The notes under the pieces were generated by a model. The model ran no database searches, was not told where the DNA came from, and saw only the letters and a list, made by a program, of their open reading frames with translations. This document shows, in pieces, positions 1-8,605 of a DNA stretch of 64,000 nucleotides. The translations under genes were made by a program, and so were the position numbers. Origin of the DNA: CALMBW01 sp963779645 (lineage in GTDB: Bacteria; Actinomycetota; CADDZG01; WHSQ01). Position 1 is the stretch's first letter. Every line of letters starts with the position of its first letter. Location of the stretch: assembly GCA_963779645.1 (NCBI GenBank), contig CAVZYX010000015.1, positions 434,001 through 498,000 of the forward strand. Direction: 5' to 3'.

Positions 1-1
1 C

Positions 2-643
2 CATTGGGTTCCGAGGGGCCAATCACTCGTCCTTACGGTTCGCACCACCGGTCCTCACCACGCCACTTTCGGTGGAGACCCTCGGATCACCGTTTTCACG
101 GGGCCTGATGACTCGGAACTAACGCTGCCTGTCATCCCGAACGCAACGCTGTATGACGATGTAGCCCCTCTCCGGGAGCCCGTCACACCAGTTACGTTCC
201 CGATCGGCCAACCTCAGCCTGGAGCCTCGGGCACAGTGACGCTTGCTCCGGGAGGAGGGTTGCAGATAGCGCCTTTCGCGGCCCCCATCGAATTCGAAAT
301 CGAAGAGGGCTACGACAATGCGACGATCACTACAGTCGCAACGCCCGCGCGCGGAGACGTTGACCTCTATCTCCAACAACTATTGGGCGAGGAATGGGCC
401 ACTGTAGATGCCGAAGAGTCGAGCAATATCGCGAACGAGACCATGGTCACGACAAGGCAACCGCCGGGTCATTATCGGATCTTGATCGCGAACTTCGCGG
501 CAACGCCCGGCCAGGTGACCTACGAGATCACTTTCAGGAACCAACAAGGTCAGTCTGGAGGATCGGGCGGTAGCGCCGATGCTGGGAAGATGATCCGACT
601 CGGGAAACGATCGACAACGACGGGGCGCTTACCACTCCGATAA
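2..643 (+). CDS. C-terminal part of a secreted beta-sandwich protein (5' end outside window)
   Basis: The frame is open from the first bases to a TAA at 641-643, so this is the last 213 residues of a longer protein. The visible part is rich in Thr, Val, Gly and Pro, with alternating beta-type stretches (FEIEEGYDNATITTV, GDVDLYLQQL, GHYRILIANF, QVTYEITF) and a Gly/Ser tail. This resembles the accessory C-terminal domains of exported actinobacterial enzymes. No catalytic motif is visible, so the activity is unknown. The first internal Met lies near 429, so an internal start is unlikely. The stop codon overlaps the A-tract of the terminator at 649-670. Confidence 0.6.
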   Translation, partial: HWVPRGQSLVLTVRTTGPHHATFGGDPRITVFTGPDDSELTLPVIPNATLYDDVAPLREPVTPVTFPIGQPQPGASGTVTLAPGGGLQIAPFAAPIEFEIEEGYDNATITTVATPARGDVDLYLQQLLGEEWATVDAEESSNIANETMVTTRQPPGHYRILIANFAATPGQVTYEITFRNQQGQSGGSGGSADAGKMIRLGKRSTTTGRLPLR

Positions 644-648
644 AAAAG

Positions 649-670
649 AAGGGGCCCCGAAGGGCCCCTT
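649..670 (-). terminator. Rho-independent terminator, strongest on the minus strand
   Basis: A perfect 9-bp stem (AAGGGGCCC / GGGCCCCTT) closes a 4-nt loop. On the minus strand it is followed by CTTTTTT, a classic T-tract. On the plus strand it follows the stop of the upstream gene but lacks a long T-run. It would end transcription from the kinase remnant to its right. Confidence 0.85.
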
Positions 671-720
671 GGATGGTGCCTTTTGGACCCGCTCACGAAC
701 TTGAAACTTTGCCTCGACCT

Positions 721-998
721 GCCGGCGCGGTCCTCGATGTTGGTTAGGCCATGGCCGCGCATCACCGTGGAAGGGGTCGAACCCCGATCATCGAACACGC
801 TTCCTCGTCAAGCTGGACCTTGACCTCGGCCAGGGAGTTCACCTGGAAGTCTCTAACGAGCTCCTCGATCGCTCCCATCATGCCCCTCTCTTCGATCCTC
901 TTGGCCTGCAGCGCAAAGAGGTAGGAGCGGACGTCTCTAACTACGTTGTCCAATATGGCGATGGCTTCATCTATCCGTGTCTCGTAACCTCGATATCC
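721..998 (-). pseudogene. Remnant of a NarL-type sensor histidine kinase
   Basis: The frame at 762-998 encodes RIDEAIAILDNVVRDVRSYL..LQAKRIEERGMMGAIEELVRDF. This matches the region after the phospho-acceptor helix in HisKA_3 kinases (typical form: IDEAIxxLDxVIRDIRxYIFxLRP). Just downstream, in another frame at 721-756, is GHGLTNIEDRAG, the usual G2-box end of the ATPase domain. The central N-box region of the HATPase domain and the phospho-acceptor His are both absent, and a TAG at 999-1001 closes the frame upstream. No ATG or GTG start exists. This looks like a real deletion remnant rather than one read error. A response-regulator remnant lies 1.4 kb away. Confidence 0.5.
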
Positions 999-1117
999 CT
1001 ATCAGCGACACTCATTGCCCCTGCAGTGACAGCCCCACCGGCTCAGCCTCCGTCTCAACGGCGAGGACCCGTAGGGTCGAACGGCCCATCAGCTCAGTCC
1101 GACCGGACCGGCAGTCG

Positions 1118-2347
1118 TCAGACGGTGTCGGGAGGGCAGCTCGCCGGGCGAGGCGACTGCCGGGGGTCGGGGTGGCCACCGGAGCCAACTTCGATCTTGC
1201 ATCGGTCCCACGGATCTTTGCCACGACCGGCTTCGAGGAATTCAACCTCGCTTCCCGTCACACGGAGATAGGTGTAGCCCGCGTTGTCGCGCTCGTTCGA
1301 TTCCAAAACCCCGCGCACTGGGTCGGCCCACATGCGGATGACGTAAAGACCATCACCGTTCAATCCGAAATCGATGTAGTTCCCGGGACGATCCCACTCG
1401 TAGATGTCCGCCCACCCCGCATCGAGGCCGAAGCCCTGCGACGGCCACGTCGGGTAGAAGACATCCCACTCGCGGAGCAACTCGCTGCGGTGCGCGAATC
1501 CCTTGAAGTGCTTGGCGCTCGCCTCCTCAAGTTGGCCCGTTTTCTCATCAACGACTTTGAAGAGCTGCAGGGCCACCGCATCGTGGTGGTGATAGTGACC
1601 GTGAGTTTTGTGGAAGCGAGCGACCCCTGCTTCGCGTTCGATGAATCCACCCTCGGCGAGCTGCAGTCGCTGGATCAAAGCGTGATCCTGACCCGTCGGT
1701 CCGCTCTGGAAGAGCTGAAGGGGGCCGCGTCCAGTGTTACGGATCCCGAACGCGAACCGAAGACAACGCACGGCCGTTTCCTCGGCGTGTTCTTCAGGGT
1801 GGCACGACTCGCGACCGAGAAGATCGACACCAACTGGGTCGCCCGCCAAGACTCCATTGCTCAACGGCATCATGAAACTCGCCTCGTGCGGGGGTAACAC
1901 CTGAAGATTCGGTTTCACCGGGCCCTTCGCCACACCGAACGAAGGCTCATCGGCTTCCAATTTCGCCCGCATCCGGAAATTCGAGTCGGTGACGGTCGCC
2001 GGGGTAACCACGATCGTCCATCTACCTGTGGGGGGGTCCTCGTCGAGGTACTCACCGGAGTACAAGCCGTCCCCTGAGGTGAACGTTGCCGACGAACCAT
2101 CGGGCTTGGTCACTCTCACGTCGTAGCGATCGCCGATCTCGGGGTGGTCGATACCGATCCGCAGTCGGTAGCCAGGTTCAGTGACTTCGAGTTCATAGGT
2201 CCACGACTCGCTGCCGGTTGCAACATCGAGGTGGGGGCCGGTCCAGAAGACGGCATCGCCGGCCCCGATGGACAGGGGGCCCTTCGATGCGGCCAGCGCC
2301 GGGACTGGCAGCAGGCAGGCGACGGCGATGAGCAGGAAACGGCGCAT
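1118..2347 (-). CDS. Secreted lysyl-oxidase-like protein
   Basis: This 409-residue protein starts with a clear signal peptide (MRRFLLIAVACLLPVPALA). A beta-sandwich of about 100 residues follows, then a lysyl-oxidase-like domain. The signature is a His cluster near KTHGHYHHHDAVALQLF, matching the copper-binding WHFHxxxx pattern of the family. Later motifs (WADIYEWDRPGNYIDF, GLYVIRMWADPVRGVLESNERDN) match bacterial members. Family knowledge suggests a copper-dependent amine oxidase fold; whether the quinone cofactor forms here cannot be read from the sequence. An upstream in-frame extension to 2545 was rejected because it overlaps the response-regulator remnant and precedes the signal peptide. 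Confidence 0.75.
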   Translation of the reverse strand: MRRFLLIAVACLLPVPALAASKGPLSIGAGDAVFWTGPHLDVATGSESWTYELEVTEPGYRLRIGIDHPEIGDRYDVRVTKPDGSSATFTSGDGLYSGEYLDEDPPTGRWTIVVTPATVTDSNFRMRAKLEADEPSFGVAKGPVKPNLQVLPPHEASFMMPLSNGVLAGDPVGVDLLGRESCHPEEHAEETAVRCLRFAFGIRNTGRGPLQLFQSGPTGQDHALIQRLQLAEGGFIEREAGVARFHKTHGHYHHHDAVALQLFKVVDEKTGQLEEASAKHFKGFAHRSELLREWDVFYPTWPSQGFGLDAGWADIYEWDRPGNYIDFGLNGDGLYVIRMWADPVRGVLESNERDNAGYTYLRVTGSEVEFLEAGRGKDPWDRCKIEVGSGGHPDPRQSPRPASCPPDTV

Positions 2348-2424
2348 ACCGGACAGATTTAGGCGTACGCGGCCGAACGCCTGCTCGTCCGGAGAGGGAA
2401 CTTGGAGTTTCGAAAGGCCGGACC

Positions 2425-2756
2425 CTAGGTCAGGATGAAGCGGTATCCCACCCGGATCACGGTTTCGATCGTGCCTGGGGGCAGTTGCCGACGGAGGCGA
2501 GCGACGTGGATATCGATGGTGCGGCCGGGGGCTTCTCCGTCCCATACTCCTTAGCCAAACGCTCCCGTCGCATCAAGCGGCCGACATTGGAAGCGAACGC
2601 CACCAATAGCCGGAACTCCATCGGGGTTAGCTGAAGGCGTTTCTCATGCAGGGTAGCGACATAGTCGTCCACATAGACACGGAGATTGCCGTGCTCGATC
2701 CGGGGACGACCCCTTGGGCGATCTGTGAGAACGCGCTTCCGACATCGATCACGACG
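2425..2756 (-). pseudogene. OmpR/PhoB-type response-regulator DNA-binding domain, frameshifted and without receiver
   Basis: One frame reads RPRIEHGNLRVYVDDYVATL, then LTPMEFRLLVAFASNVGRLM, the start of a winged-helix effector domain. After a one-base shift near 2540 another frame continues RTIDIHVARLRRQLPPGTIETVIRVGYRFIL and ends at TAG (2425-2427). Together they make a full trans_reg_C domain with its linker. An in-frame TAA at 2757-2759 closes the frame upstream, and no receiver domain is found in the next 250 bases. The frameshift may be a read error; the missing receiver suggests true loss. Confidence 0.6.
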
Positions 2757-2826
2757 TTACGGACCGGTTGTTTCCGTCAGCTTTCGTCGATGTTACGGAG
2801 GCCGCAAATCGATGTATCTGGACCGG

Positions 2827-3021
2827 TCAGTCGGGGCCGGGTTCCCGCTCCTCCGCCAGAGAATGGCCGGCCAGAGCATCGGCGTCACTGATCAGATCCC
2901 TAGCTTTCCGGAGGGCGGTGCGCATCGCCTCGGGGCGCTGGAAACCGGCCGCCCGGGCCGAGGTAAGTTCGTAGGCGATCGACTCCAGCAGAGCCTCCAA
3001 TTCACGCGTTGAGTCATCCAT
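2827..3021 (-). CDS. Small hypothetical helical protein
   Basis: This encodes about 64 residues starting MDDSTRELEALLESIAYEL and is rich in Ala, Glu, Leu and Arg, as expected for two amphipathic helices. No family is recognised. The start codon overlaps head-to-head with the proposed start of the flavin reductase-like gene at 3020, so one of the two starts is probably too far upstream. It could be a shadow, but its composition and its position between two minus-strand units make a real small gene possible. Confidence 0.35.
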   Translation of the reverse strand: MDDSTRELEALLESIAYELTSARAAGFQRPEAMRTALRKARDLISDADALAGHSLAEEREPGPD

Positions 3022-3583
3022 GCGCCACATCTTCTCCTATCGTGGAGATGTGGATAGCGGGACACAGGACACCAATCCCTTCGCGACGCCGGCTGACAAG
3101 CGCACGCCGGTTCGCCAACTTCGGGGGCGCTTGGCGGCGGGTGTTTCGGTGTGGACCTCCACAAGTTCAGAGGGACCGCGGGGGTTGACCGTGTCCTCGA
3201 TGGTGCTTTCCGAAGGTGAACCATCACAGACGATCGGTCTGATAAACGACACATCAGGTTTCTACGAAGCGCTGCGGCAGAGTTCTCGGTTCGTCGTCCA
3301 TCTACTTCCGGCAGAGGCGTCACGGATCGCCGACATCTTCGCCGGTCTGTTCCCAAGCGCCGGAGGTGTCTTCGCAGACGTCCTATCGAGCGAGAGCGAA
3401 TGGGGGCCAGTGCTTACGGACTTCGGAGACCGCGCTTACTGCAGCCTGATAGATGTCGTCCCCGCGGGTTACCAGATGCTCGTGCGGGGCGCGATCGAAA
3501 AGATCGAGCTCTCGGGCCTCGACGATCCGCTCGTCTACTTCAGAGGTAAATACCGAACCTTGAAAGAAGAAGGGGGCCGGTGA
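3020..3583 (+). CDS. Flavin reductase-like FMN-binding protein
   Basis: The central part RGRLAAGVSVWTSTSSEGPRGLTVSSMVLSEGEP is the typical beginning of a flavin reductase-like split barrel (family pattern LAAGVxVVTTxxxxxxxGLTVSSxxSVSLxPP). Later, FVVHLLPAEASRIADIFAG matches the FxVNVLxxxQxxLAxxFA block. At 187 residues the length is normal for the family. The catalogued start is ATG 3020; a GTG near 3050 with GGAG upstream is an alternative that avoids overlap with the divergent small gene. The protein is probably cytoplasmic and acts in FMN reduction or F420/FMN binding; its substrate is unknown. Confidence 0.65.
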   Translation: MRHIFSYRGDVDSGTQDTNPFATPADKRTPVRQLRGRLAAGVSVWTSTSSEGPRGLTVSSMVLSEGEPSQTIGLINDTSGFYEALRQSSRFVVHLLPAEASRIADIFAGLFPSAGGVFADVLSSESEWGPVLTDFGDRAYCSLIDVVPAGYQMLVRGAIEKIELSGLDDPLVYFRGKYRTLKEEGGR

Positions 3584-3606
3584 CCTATTGGATCGATCCT
3601 GCAGTC

Positions 3607-4290
3607 CTACCTGGGCACCTTGTAGGGCGTCATTTCGCTAGCGATGTCAATCACAGAAAGCCCGGGTGAGCGCTCGGCGGCGTGCGAGATCCAACAGAGA
3701 GAGCAGATGCCGGGGTAGCCGTGATCACTCGAGCTGATCATTGAGCCCCCTTTGGCTTCGATCGAAGCCAAAGGGACGACGATCGTGAAGCTCTTCGACG
3801 CGGGGTCGAAACTGCCGCTTAAGTACTCGAGCGGAGGACAGTTGACCTGCGAACCGCTGCCATCTACGTTGCACTGGCCTTCGAGACGGAAATGACCCTC
3901 GGCGTCGACACGGCCCACGCGCTCGGTCGTCTGTCCTTGGCTTAGGTCCGGCTTGCCGATATCTACACTCTTCACGGTAAAGCGGAAATACTTGCGGCCG
4001 TCGACCGTGAACCCCCAGAGGAAACGAGCGGCCTCCGGCAAAGTGCCGACCGGCGGCATGTCGGCGTGCATCACGGTGAACTCGAGGTTCGATCCGTCCC
4101 TGGTGATGGTCGCAGCGGTCAGGTCGAGACCCGCGGGTATCGAGCTGCCGGTCCCCAGTTCCAGGTCGGCATCGCCCGCTGGGTCGTCCCAGACGATAAC
4201 GGGACCGACGGGCTTCTTCTTCCCTTGGGCCACGGCCGGCCACCCCACCAAGAGTGTTCCGACGAGCAGCACGGTTAACAGTCGGCGCAT
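3607..4290 (-). CDS. Exported protein with C-terminal CxxCW motif, paralogue 1
   Basis: The 227-residue product begins MRRLLTVLLVGTLLVGWPAVAQG, a signal peptide, preceded by a strong AGGAGG ribosome site (4292-4297). The mature protein contains a beta-rich domain (VIVWDDPAGDADLELG, FTVDGRKYFRFTVKSVDIG, NCPPLEYLSGSFD) and ends with GICSLCWISHAAERS. It is clearly homologous to the next gene (4424-5101), so the pair arose by tandem duplication. The conserved CxxCWxxHxAER block near the C-terminus could bind a metal or form a disulfide. No named family is recognised. Confidence 0.7.
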   Translation of the reverse strand: MRRLLTVLLVGTLLVGWPAVAQGKKKPVGPVIVWDDPAGDADLELGTGSSIPAGLDLTAATITRDGSNLEFTVMHADMPPVGTLPEAARFLWGFTVDGRKYFRFTVKSVDIGKPDLSQGQTTERVGRVDAEGHFRLEGQCNVDGSGSQVNCPPLEYLSGSFDPASKSFTIVVPLASIEAKGGSMISSSDHGYPGICSLCWISHAAERSPGLSVIDIASEMTPYKVPR

Positions 4291-4376
4291 CGGACCTCCT
4301 TCGCCCGCGATCTCGTGGGTTAGTGATTCGTCTCCCAGCACCGGAATCCTGCCGGAGAGCCCTGGGCCTCACAAGA

Positions 4377-4400
4377 AAGGGGGCCGTTACCGGCCCCCTT
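4377..4400 (-). terminator. Rho-independent terminator after paralogue 2
   Basis: A perfect 10-bp stem (AAGGGGGCCG / CGGCCCCCTT) closes a 4-nt loop, TTAC. On the minus strand it is followed by TCTTGT, a weak T-tract. It lies between the two paralogues, so each is probably transcribed separately. Confidence 0.75.
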
Positions 4401-4423
4401 CGGATCTTGTTATTCAAGCTTCC

Positions 4424-5101
4424 CTATTTCGGAACCTTGTAAGTCGTGACCTGAGATGCCTGGTCGATAAGCGTGCTGTTGAGAGAGCGTTCTGCGTAAT
4501 GCGTAACCCAGCAGATCGCGCAGATGTTTGCGATCCCGGGTCCGATGACCGAGCCTGGCTTGGCCTTCACCGAAGCGAGCGGCAGAACGACCGTGAACGT
4601 CTTGGCTGCGGCATCGAAACTGCCGGTGAGGTATTCGAGCGGCGGGCAGTTGATCATTCCTACAGGCAATGTCGAATCGGTTACGCACTCGCCCTCAAGC
4701 CGGAAGTGACCCTGCACGTCGGCACGACCAACTCGCTCGTCGGTTTGCCCTGCTAAGACATCGGGCTTGCCGATGTCGACACTCTTAACCGTGAAACGAT
4801 AGTTGGCGCCATCCACTGTGAAGTTCCAGATGAAGCGCGCTGCCTCGGGGAGACTCCCCACCGGCGGCATGTCGTGATGTGTGACGGTGAACTCGAGGTT
4901 GGCACCTTTGCGAACGACCTCTGCCTTGGCGAGGTCTAATCCAGCCGGGATCGAGGTTCCGCTGCCCTGACCAACATCAGCGTCACCGGCTGCGTCCTCC
5001 CACAGCAGGACGGGGCCTGCGGCCTTCTTCTTGCCTTGCGCGATGGCCGGCAGCGCACATACAAGCGCCCCGACGAGCAGCAGTGTCATTAGCTTGCGCA
5101 T
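4424..5101 (-). CDS. Exported protein with C-terminal CxxCW motif, paralogue 2
   Basis: The 225-residue protein opens with MRKLMTLLLVGALVCALPAIAQG, a signal peptide. I chose ATG 5101 over the GTG at 5110 because a GGAG sits eight bases before it. The body aligns with paralogue 1 throughout (SIPAGLDL, MPPVG.LPEAARF, FTVKSVDIGKPD, VGR.D..GHFRLEG, NCPPLEYL.GSFD). The end, ANICAICWVTHYAERS, keeps the CxxCW-H-AERS block. It has its own terminator and long upstream region, so it is probably monocistronic. The function is unknown; location outside the cytoplasm is inferred from the leader. Confidence 0.7.
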   Translation of the reverse strand: MRKLMTLLLVGALVCALPAIAQGKKKAAGPVLLWEDAAGDADVGQGSGTSIPAGLDLAKAEVVRKGANLEFTVTHHDMPPVGSLPEAARFIWNFTVDGANYRFTVKSVDIGKPDVLAGQTDERVGRADVQGHFRLEGECVTDSTLPVGMINCPPLEYLTGSFDAAAKTFTVVLPLASVKAKPGSVIGPGIANICAICWVTHYAERSLNSTLIDQASQVTTYKVPK

Positions 5102-5344
5102 CTTTTCCACTCCCCTATGAGCTAGATGTTCTAGGGAGTGATTCGCCCCGGCGACCCGTACCCCTGCCTCTCACACTGTGTTGTCGGGTGGGCGGAACGC
5201 CCGATTTAAGGGGCTTCGAAGCCTGTTGCAAGCCAGGCAAAAGCTCCGTTTGATAGAGGCAACCAAGACAAGGAGTCGTCCTCCATCGAACTGACATCCG
5301 GAGGGCGTAGGTGACGTTCTTGTCAGGGAAAGGGAGGGAACGGG

Positions 5345-5911
5345 ATGGATCTGATCGGGCTACTGGAGAAGCAGTACGCCAAGACTGGTGAATGGGTAAA
5401 CGCCGTGAGGCCCGAACAACTGGGGGGCCCTACACCTTGTACCGAATGGGACGCGCGGACCTTGCTCAACCACATGATCGGTGGCAACTACATGTTCGCA
5501 ACCGTCGTTCCCGGCGGGGAGATGGATTTCAGTCAAACGCCACCCGACTTCACCGTCGATGACCTGACCGGCCACTATGAGCGCTCGTCGAAGGGTGCTC
5601 TGGAAGCATTCCGCGCTCCCGACGCGATGGAACGGATGGTCACCGTCCCGATCGGCACTTTCCCCGGCTCGATCGTTCTTGGGTTCGCGCTCACCGACGC
5701 GGTTGTGCACGGTTGGGACCTGGCTCGGGCAACCGGTCAAGACGCGACGCTCGACGACGATGTCGCTTCGACTCTCTACGCGATGCTAGAGAACGCGATC
5801 CCCCCGGAGTATCGGCAAGCGCCGGCGAACGTGTTCAAAGACCCGGTTCCGGTCGGACCGGACGCTTCCCCCACCGATCGACTCGTCGCGTTCCTGGGCC
5901 GCATGCCCTAG
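5345..5911 (+). CDS. TIGR03086 family (DinB/mycothiol transferase-like) protein
   Basis: The 188-residue sequence matches the TIGR03086 pattern: an N-terminal helix, PTPCTEWDARTLLNHMIGG, then VLGFALTDAVVHGWDLARATGQD, and a C-terminal VxxxxxxSPTDRLVAFLGR. The His in LLNHMIGG and the H and D in VHGWDLA are the expected metal ligands of this DinB-like four-helix fold. The family is abundant in Actinobacteria and includes mycothiol-dependent enzymes, which supports an actinobacterial source for this part of the contig. An AGGGAGGGAACGGG ribosome site lies directly before the ATG. The substrate is unknown. Confidence 0.85.
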   Translation: MDLIGLLEKQYAKTGEWVNAVRPEQLGGPTPCTEWDARTLLNHMIGGNYMFATVVPGGEMDFSQTPPDFTVDDLTGHYERSSKGALEAFRAPDAMERMVTVPIGTFPGSIVLGFALTDAVVHGWDLARATGQDATLDDDVASTLYAMLENAIPPEYRQAPANVFKDPVPVGPDASPTDRLVAFLGRMP

Positions 5912-5927
5912 ACGTTTTGAACAACAG

Positions 5928-5957
5928 AAGAGCCCGGCTCGATCGAGCCGGGCTCTT
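5928..5957. terminator. Bidirectional terminator between convergent genes
   Basis: A perfect 13-bp stem (AAGAGCCCGGCTC / GAGCCGGGCTCTT) closes a 4-nt loop, GATC, followed by TGGTT on the plus strand. It lies between the plus-strand TIGR03086 gene and the minus-strand hydrolase, so it can serve both. Confidence 0.85.
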
Positions 5958-5971
5958 TGGTTAACGGGTCC

Positions 5972-7039
5972 CTAGCTGCTTGCGGGGATGCACCGCACAG
6001 CTTCAAGAGCGCATTGAGCTGGATCGGGGCCGATGTCGGCGTTGCCCAACGGCAGTACCGGCAGCATCAGGCGGCTGGGTTGGTCGGGCGCGAAGTAGAT
6101 CGTGTTGATACCTGCGGGCCGCTTCGGGATGTAGGCGTAGAAGCTGTCCGCGGCCGGCGGCGTGTGGATCTTGACGATCAACTTGTGACCCGGACGGAAG
6201 ATGTGCCCGAGGGGGAACACCTCGACCAAGAACTCATACGGCTCGGCAGGCGTGAGGTTGATCGGGTTCGTGTGGTGACGGTACGGGCGGTAGATGTCTC
6301 CCTGGTGGTCACCGCTTGTGATCCTGTCACTCAACTTGCCGGCGACCCTGCGATGGCTCGCCTTGAGCATCCCGCGCTGCAGGTAGTAGCGGGTTCCGTC
6401 CGGCGCCTCGTCGATCAACTGCACGAAGAACTCGGTGTCGACCGCAGTGCTCGACACGTGAAGTGTCGCCGTGATGGGACCCGCAACGGCCATGGATTCG
6501 GTGAACTCGGCGCTGGTGAAAGTCAGCTCGTCCGGCCCACTCTCGGTCGTGATCGGGGAACCCGCTGTGTGACCCGCCTGATAGCTCCACGCCTGACGCG
6601 GGCTGCCGGAGATGTACGTCGCTTCGGTCTCTTCTGTCGTCGGCGCCGACGTGTTCAGCGTGCCGTCCCCATGCAGATACCAATCCGTCCAGTCGGTTTC
6701 GGGAAGAGGGAAATCGGTCGAGGTGTGCTGGTACCCGTACCCGGCCCCCTCGATGTTGTCGAAACGAACGAGCACCGACGAATGCGGTTCGGAATCGCCT
6801 GCCGGCCAAACGCCGAACTTCTGAGGCTCCGAGTCAACGCCGAGCCAGTGGTCGATCCAGTCCTTGCGATCGGCCTGGTTGGGTCCGTCGGTCTGCGTGC
6901 CGTGATCTCCGTTCGTGATCACGAGGCGGCGCGGGATGTCGGTCGGAAGGTGGTCCCAAAGGTTGTAGGGACCGCGAGGACCGGTCTGCTCATCTTGGAA
7001 AGCTCCGGTGAAGTGACACACGCTGCATCGGGCCCACAA
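5972..7039 (-). CDS. C-terminal part of a CocE/NonD (X-Pro dipeptidyl-peptidase type) hydrolase
   Basis: The 355 residues cover the end of the alpha/beta-hydrolase domain (FTGAFQDEQTGPRGPYNLW, NGDHGTQTDGPNQADRKDWIDHWLG) and the whole jelly-roll PepX_C domain (ITATLHVSSTAVDTEFFVQLIDEAPDG; VEVFPLGHIFRPGHKLIVKIHTP). The catalytic Ser and Asp regions should lie upstream but are missing: family homology stops near 7,030-7,040 and the sequence there changes to unrelated DNA. Either the gene is cut by a contig join or a rearrangement. The His in NGDHGTQ is a candidate triad member. Related proteins hydrolyse esters or acyl peptides and are often exported. Confidence 0.75.
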   Translation of the reverse strand: MWARCSVCHFTGAFQDEQTGPRGPYNLWDHLPTDIPRRLVITNGDHGTQTDGPNQADRKDWIDHWLGVDSEPQKFGVWPAGDSEPHSSVLVRFDNIEGAGYGYQHTSTDFPLPETDWTDWYLHGDGTLNTSAPTTEETEATYISGSPRQAWSYQAGHTAGSPITTESGPDELTFTSAEFTESMAVAGPITATLHVSSTAVDTEFFVQLIDEAPDGTRYYLQRGMLKASHRRVAGKLSDRITSGDHQGDIYRPYRHHTNPINLTPAEPYEFLVEVFPLGHIFRPGHKLIVKIHTPPAADSFYAYIPKRPAGINTIYFAPDQPSRLMLPVLPLGNADIGPDPAQCALEAVRCIPASS

Positions 7040-7147
7040 AACTTCTTTGTGAAGGAGAGTTCACCATGCCTGAACTCATGAGGAAATCTATCGGTCCGTT
7101 AGGGATTGGTGCGTGGCACAGACGTGATCGTAGCGTTTGAGCAGCCG

Positions 7148-8605
7148 TTAGCTCGTCGCTACGACAGCCGGAGGCTGCCACGTGCCTTTGCCGGCAGGCA
7201 AGATCGAAGGCGGCGTCTCCTTCGGCCAATACAGCCGCATCACCAGAAAGATGGTCCGTCCGGTGCAGGAAGCCAATTAGCCTCTTTCTCTTTGCCCGGC
7301 GAGTCTTTCTGGATGTACATCGTCAGCGAGCCGTCCGGTTGGTCTTCATTGCCGATAACATCGGCGAGTTGATGAGATAGCGATAATCGGGTTCTCGATC
7401 AGGAATTGAGTCTTGCCGTCATACATCGTCACCGACCAAAACGCATTGACGGGCGGCAATTCGCCTTTGGCGAAAGTCAAAGTGTATTTATGTTTGCTGG
7501 CGTCCAGCGTCTCTCCGTTGGCAGCCGCCCTGGTCATCGGGTACATCGCTTCGATGGCGGTATTGCCGTAGATCCCGCTCTGGCAGCCGCAGCCCGCTTC
7601 AGCCAATCGCCGGCATAGAAGGCGCGATCGCCAAAGAAAGAACCGACCTGCCAGCCATGGATATCGCCCCTCCGCTTGCAATGTCCTTGTCTATCTGATC
7701 GTCGCCCTCCTTCATCCCAACAGGACAGCGGCTTTATGCTCTTCCGAAAGGCCTTCATGTCGAACGCTTGCCGGGGCCGATGCCGATACTTGCCAACTTC
7801 GCACGGATAGCGACTTCCTCTGGTCCTGCCGGGGCAAACTGCAGAGCAAAATCCAGCAGTTGCCAGAATTGTGTCTTCGCAATCTCGGCATCGGCTTTGG
7901 GATAGTTGATTCAGGCGGGGCGGGAGGAGCGGTCTGCTTCAGAAATGCCGAGAGTGATTGTATTTGTATCCCGACTGGACTTTGACCACATTTGGCATGT
8001 CGGCTGCATGTGAAGAGCTGAGTGCGAAAGATTGCGATCGAAAATTGCGTACTCGAACGGAATACCTGCTTGATCTGCGGAGGCGTTTCGCCATTCCAGT
8101 CAGGGCCAACCACCATGTAGTCTCCGGCGGCGGTACCTGTGCTCGGCTGCCCATGTAGCCGTAGTTGAAGGTATTGCCGTCGATCAGTTGTACAGAGTAG
8201 TAGCGCGGCTTAGCGACGGCGGGACGGATAGAACGTCGGCTCGACGCGGAGATCGATATGTACCGTGGAGTACGGAGTGTCACTGTTGGGTGTGATGACA
8301 GCAGTGTCCTTCGGAGTGAACACGCGCGCCTCATTGAAGAGCTTGCCGATCGGCGCCTTATATTGCGAAGACGTAGGGTCGAGAAAGAGTTCATAGGTTG
8401 ACGTGTAGTACATGACGATCGGCAGACCGAAAATGAATCCCTCCTGCGCGATCTCCTTCGTCTCCTCAATGCCCGGCACAGCGACACCGTTGATCTTGTC
8501 GGCTTTTTCCGCCTGACTAACCGCGTCGTTCCGCTTGCAGCCCGAGACAAGGAATCCGGCTAAGAGGCAAAGCAGTACTGATCGACCAACCTTCGTTATC
8601 TGCAT
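7148..8605 (-). pseudogene. DUF1254/DUF1214 lipoprotein, frameshifted
   Basis: The start at 8605 encodes MQITKVGRSVLLCLLAG then FLVSGCKRN, a lipoprotein signal with the Cys in a lipobox. The DUF1254 domain follows (EGFIFGLPIVMYYTSTYELF, ARVFTPKDTAVITPNSDTPYS), then in other frames PRYYSVQLIDGNTFNYGYMGSR and MVVGPDWNGETPPQIKQVFRS. The DUF1214 part follows (KHKYTLTFAKGELPPVNAFW, VTMYDGKTQFLIENPI, IQKDSPGKEKEANWLPAPDG), ending GKGTWQPPAVVATS and TAA at 7148-7150. At least five frame changes are needed. Homology is continuous, so read errors are as likely as decay. The family is periplasmic and of unknown activity. The base composition is less GC-rich than the flanks. Confidence 0.75.

Noticed and set aside
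2348..2545. N-terminal extension of the lysyl-oxidase-like protein
   Set aside because: The extension precedes a normal signal peptide and overlaps the response-regulator remnant in another frame.
5180..5300. Possible riboswitch between the second CxxCW paralogue and the TIGR03086 gene
   Set aside because: Two short hairpins (GGGCGGAACGCCC and GGCTTCGAAGCC) are present, but no known riboswitch core could be matched on either strand.
5957..7081. A 374-residue plus-strand frame opposite the hydrolase
   Set aside because: It is the antisense of a well-supported PepX_C-type gene and has no recognisable domain.
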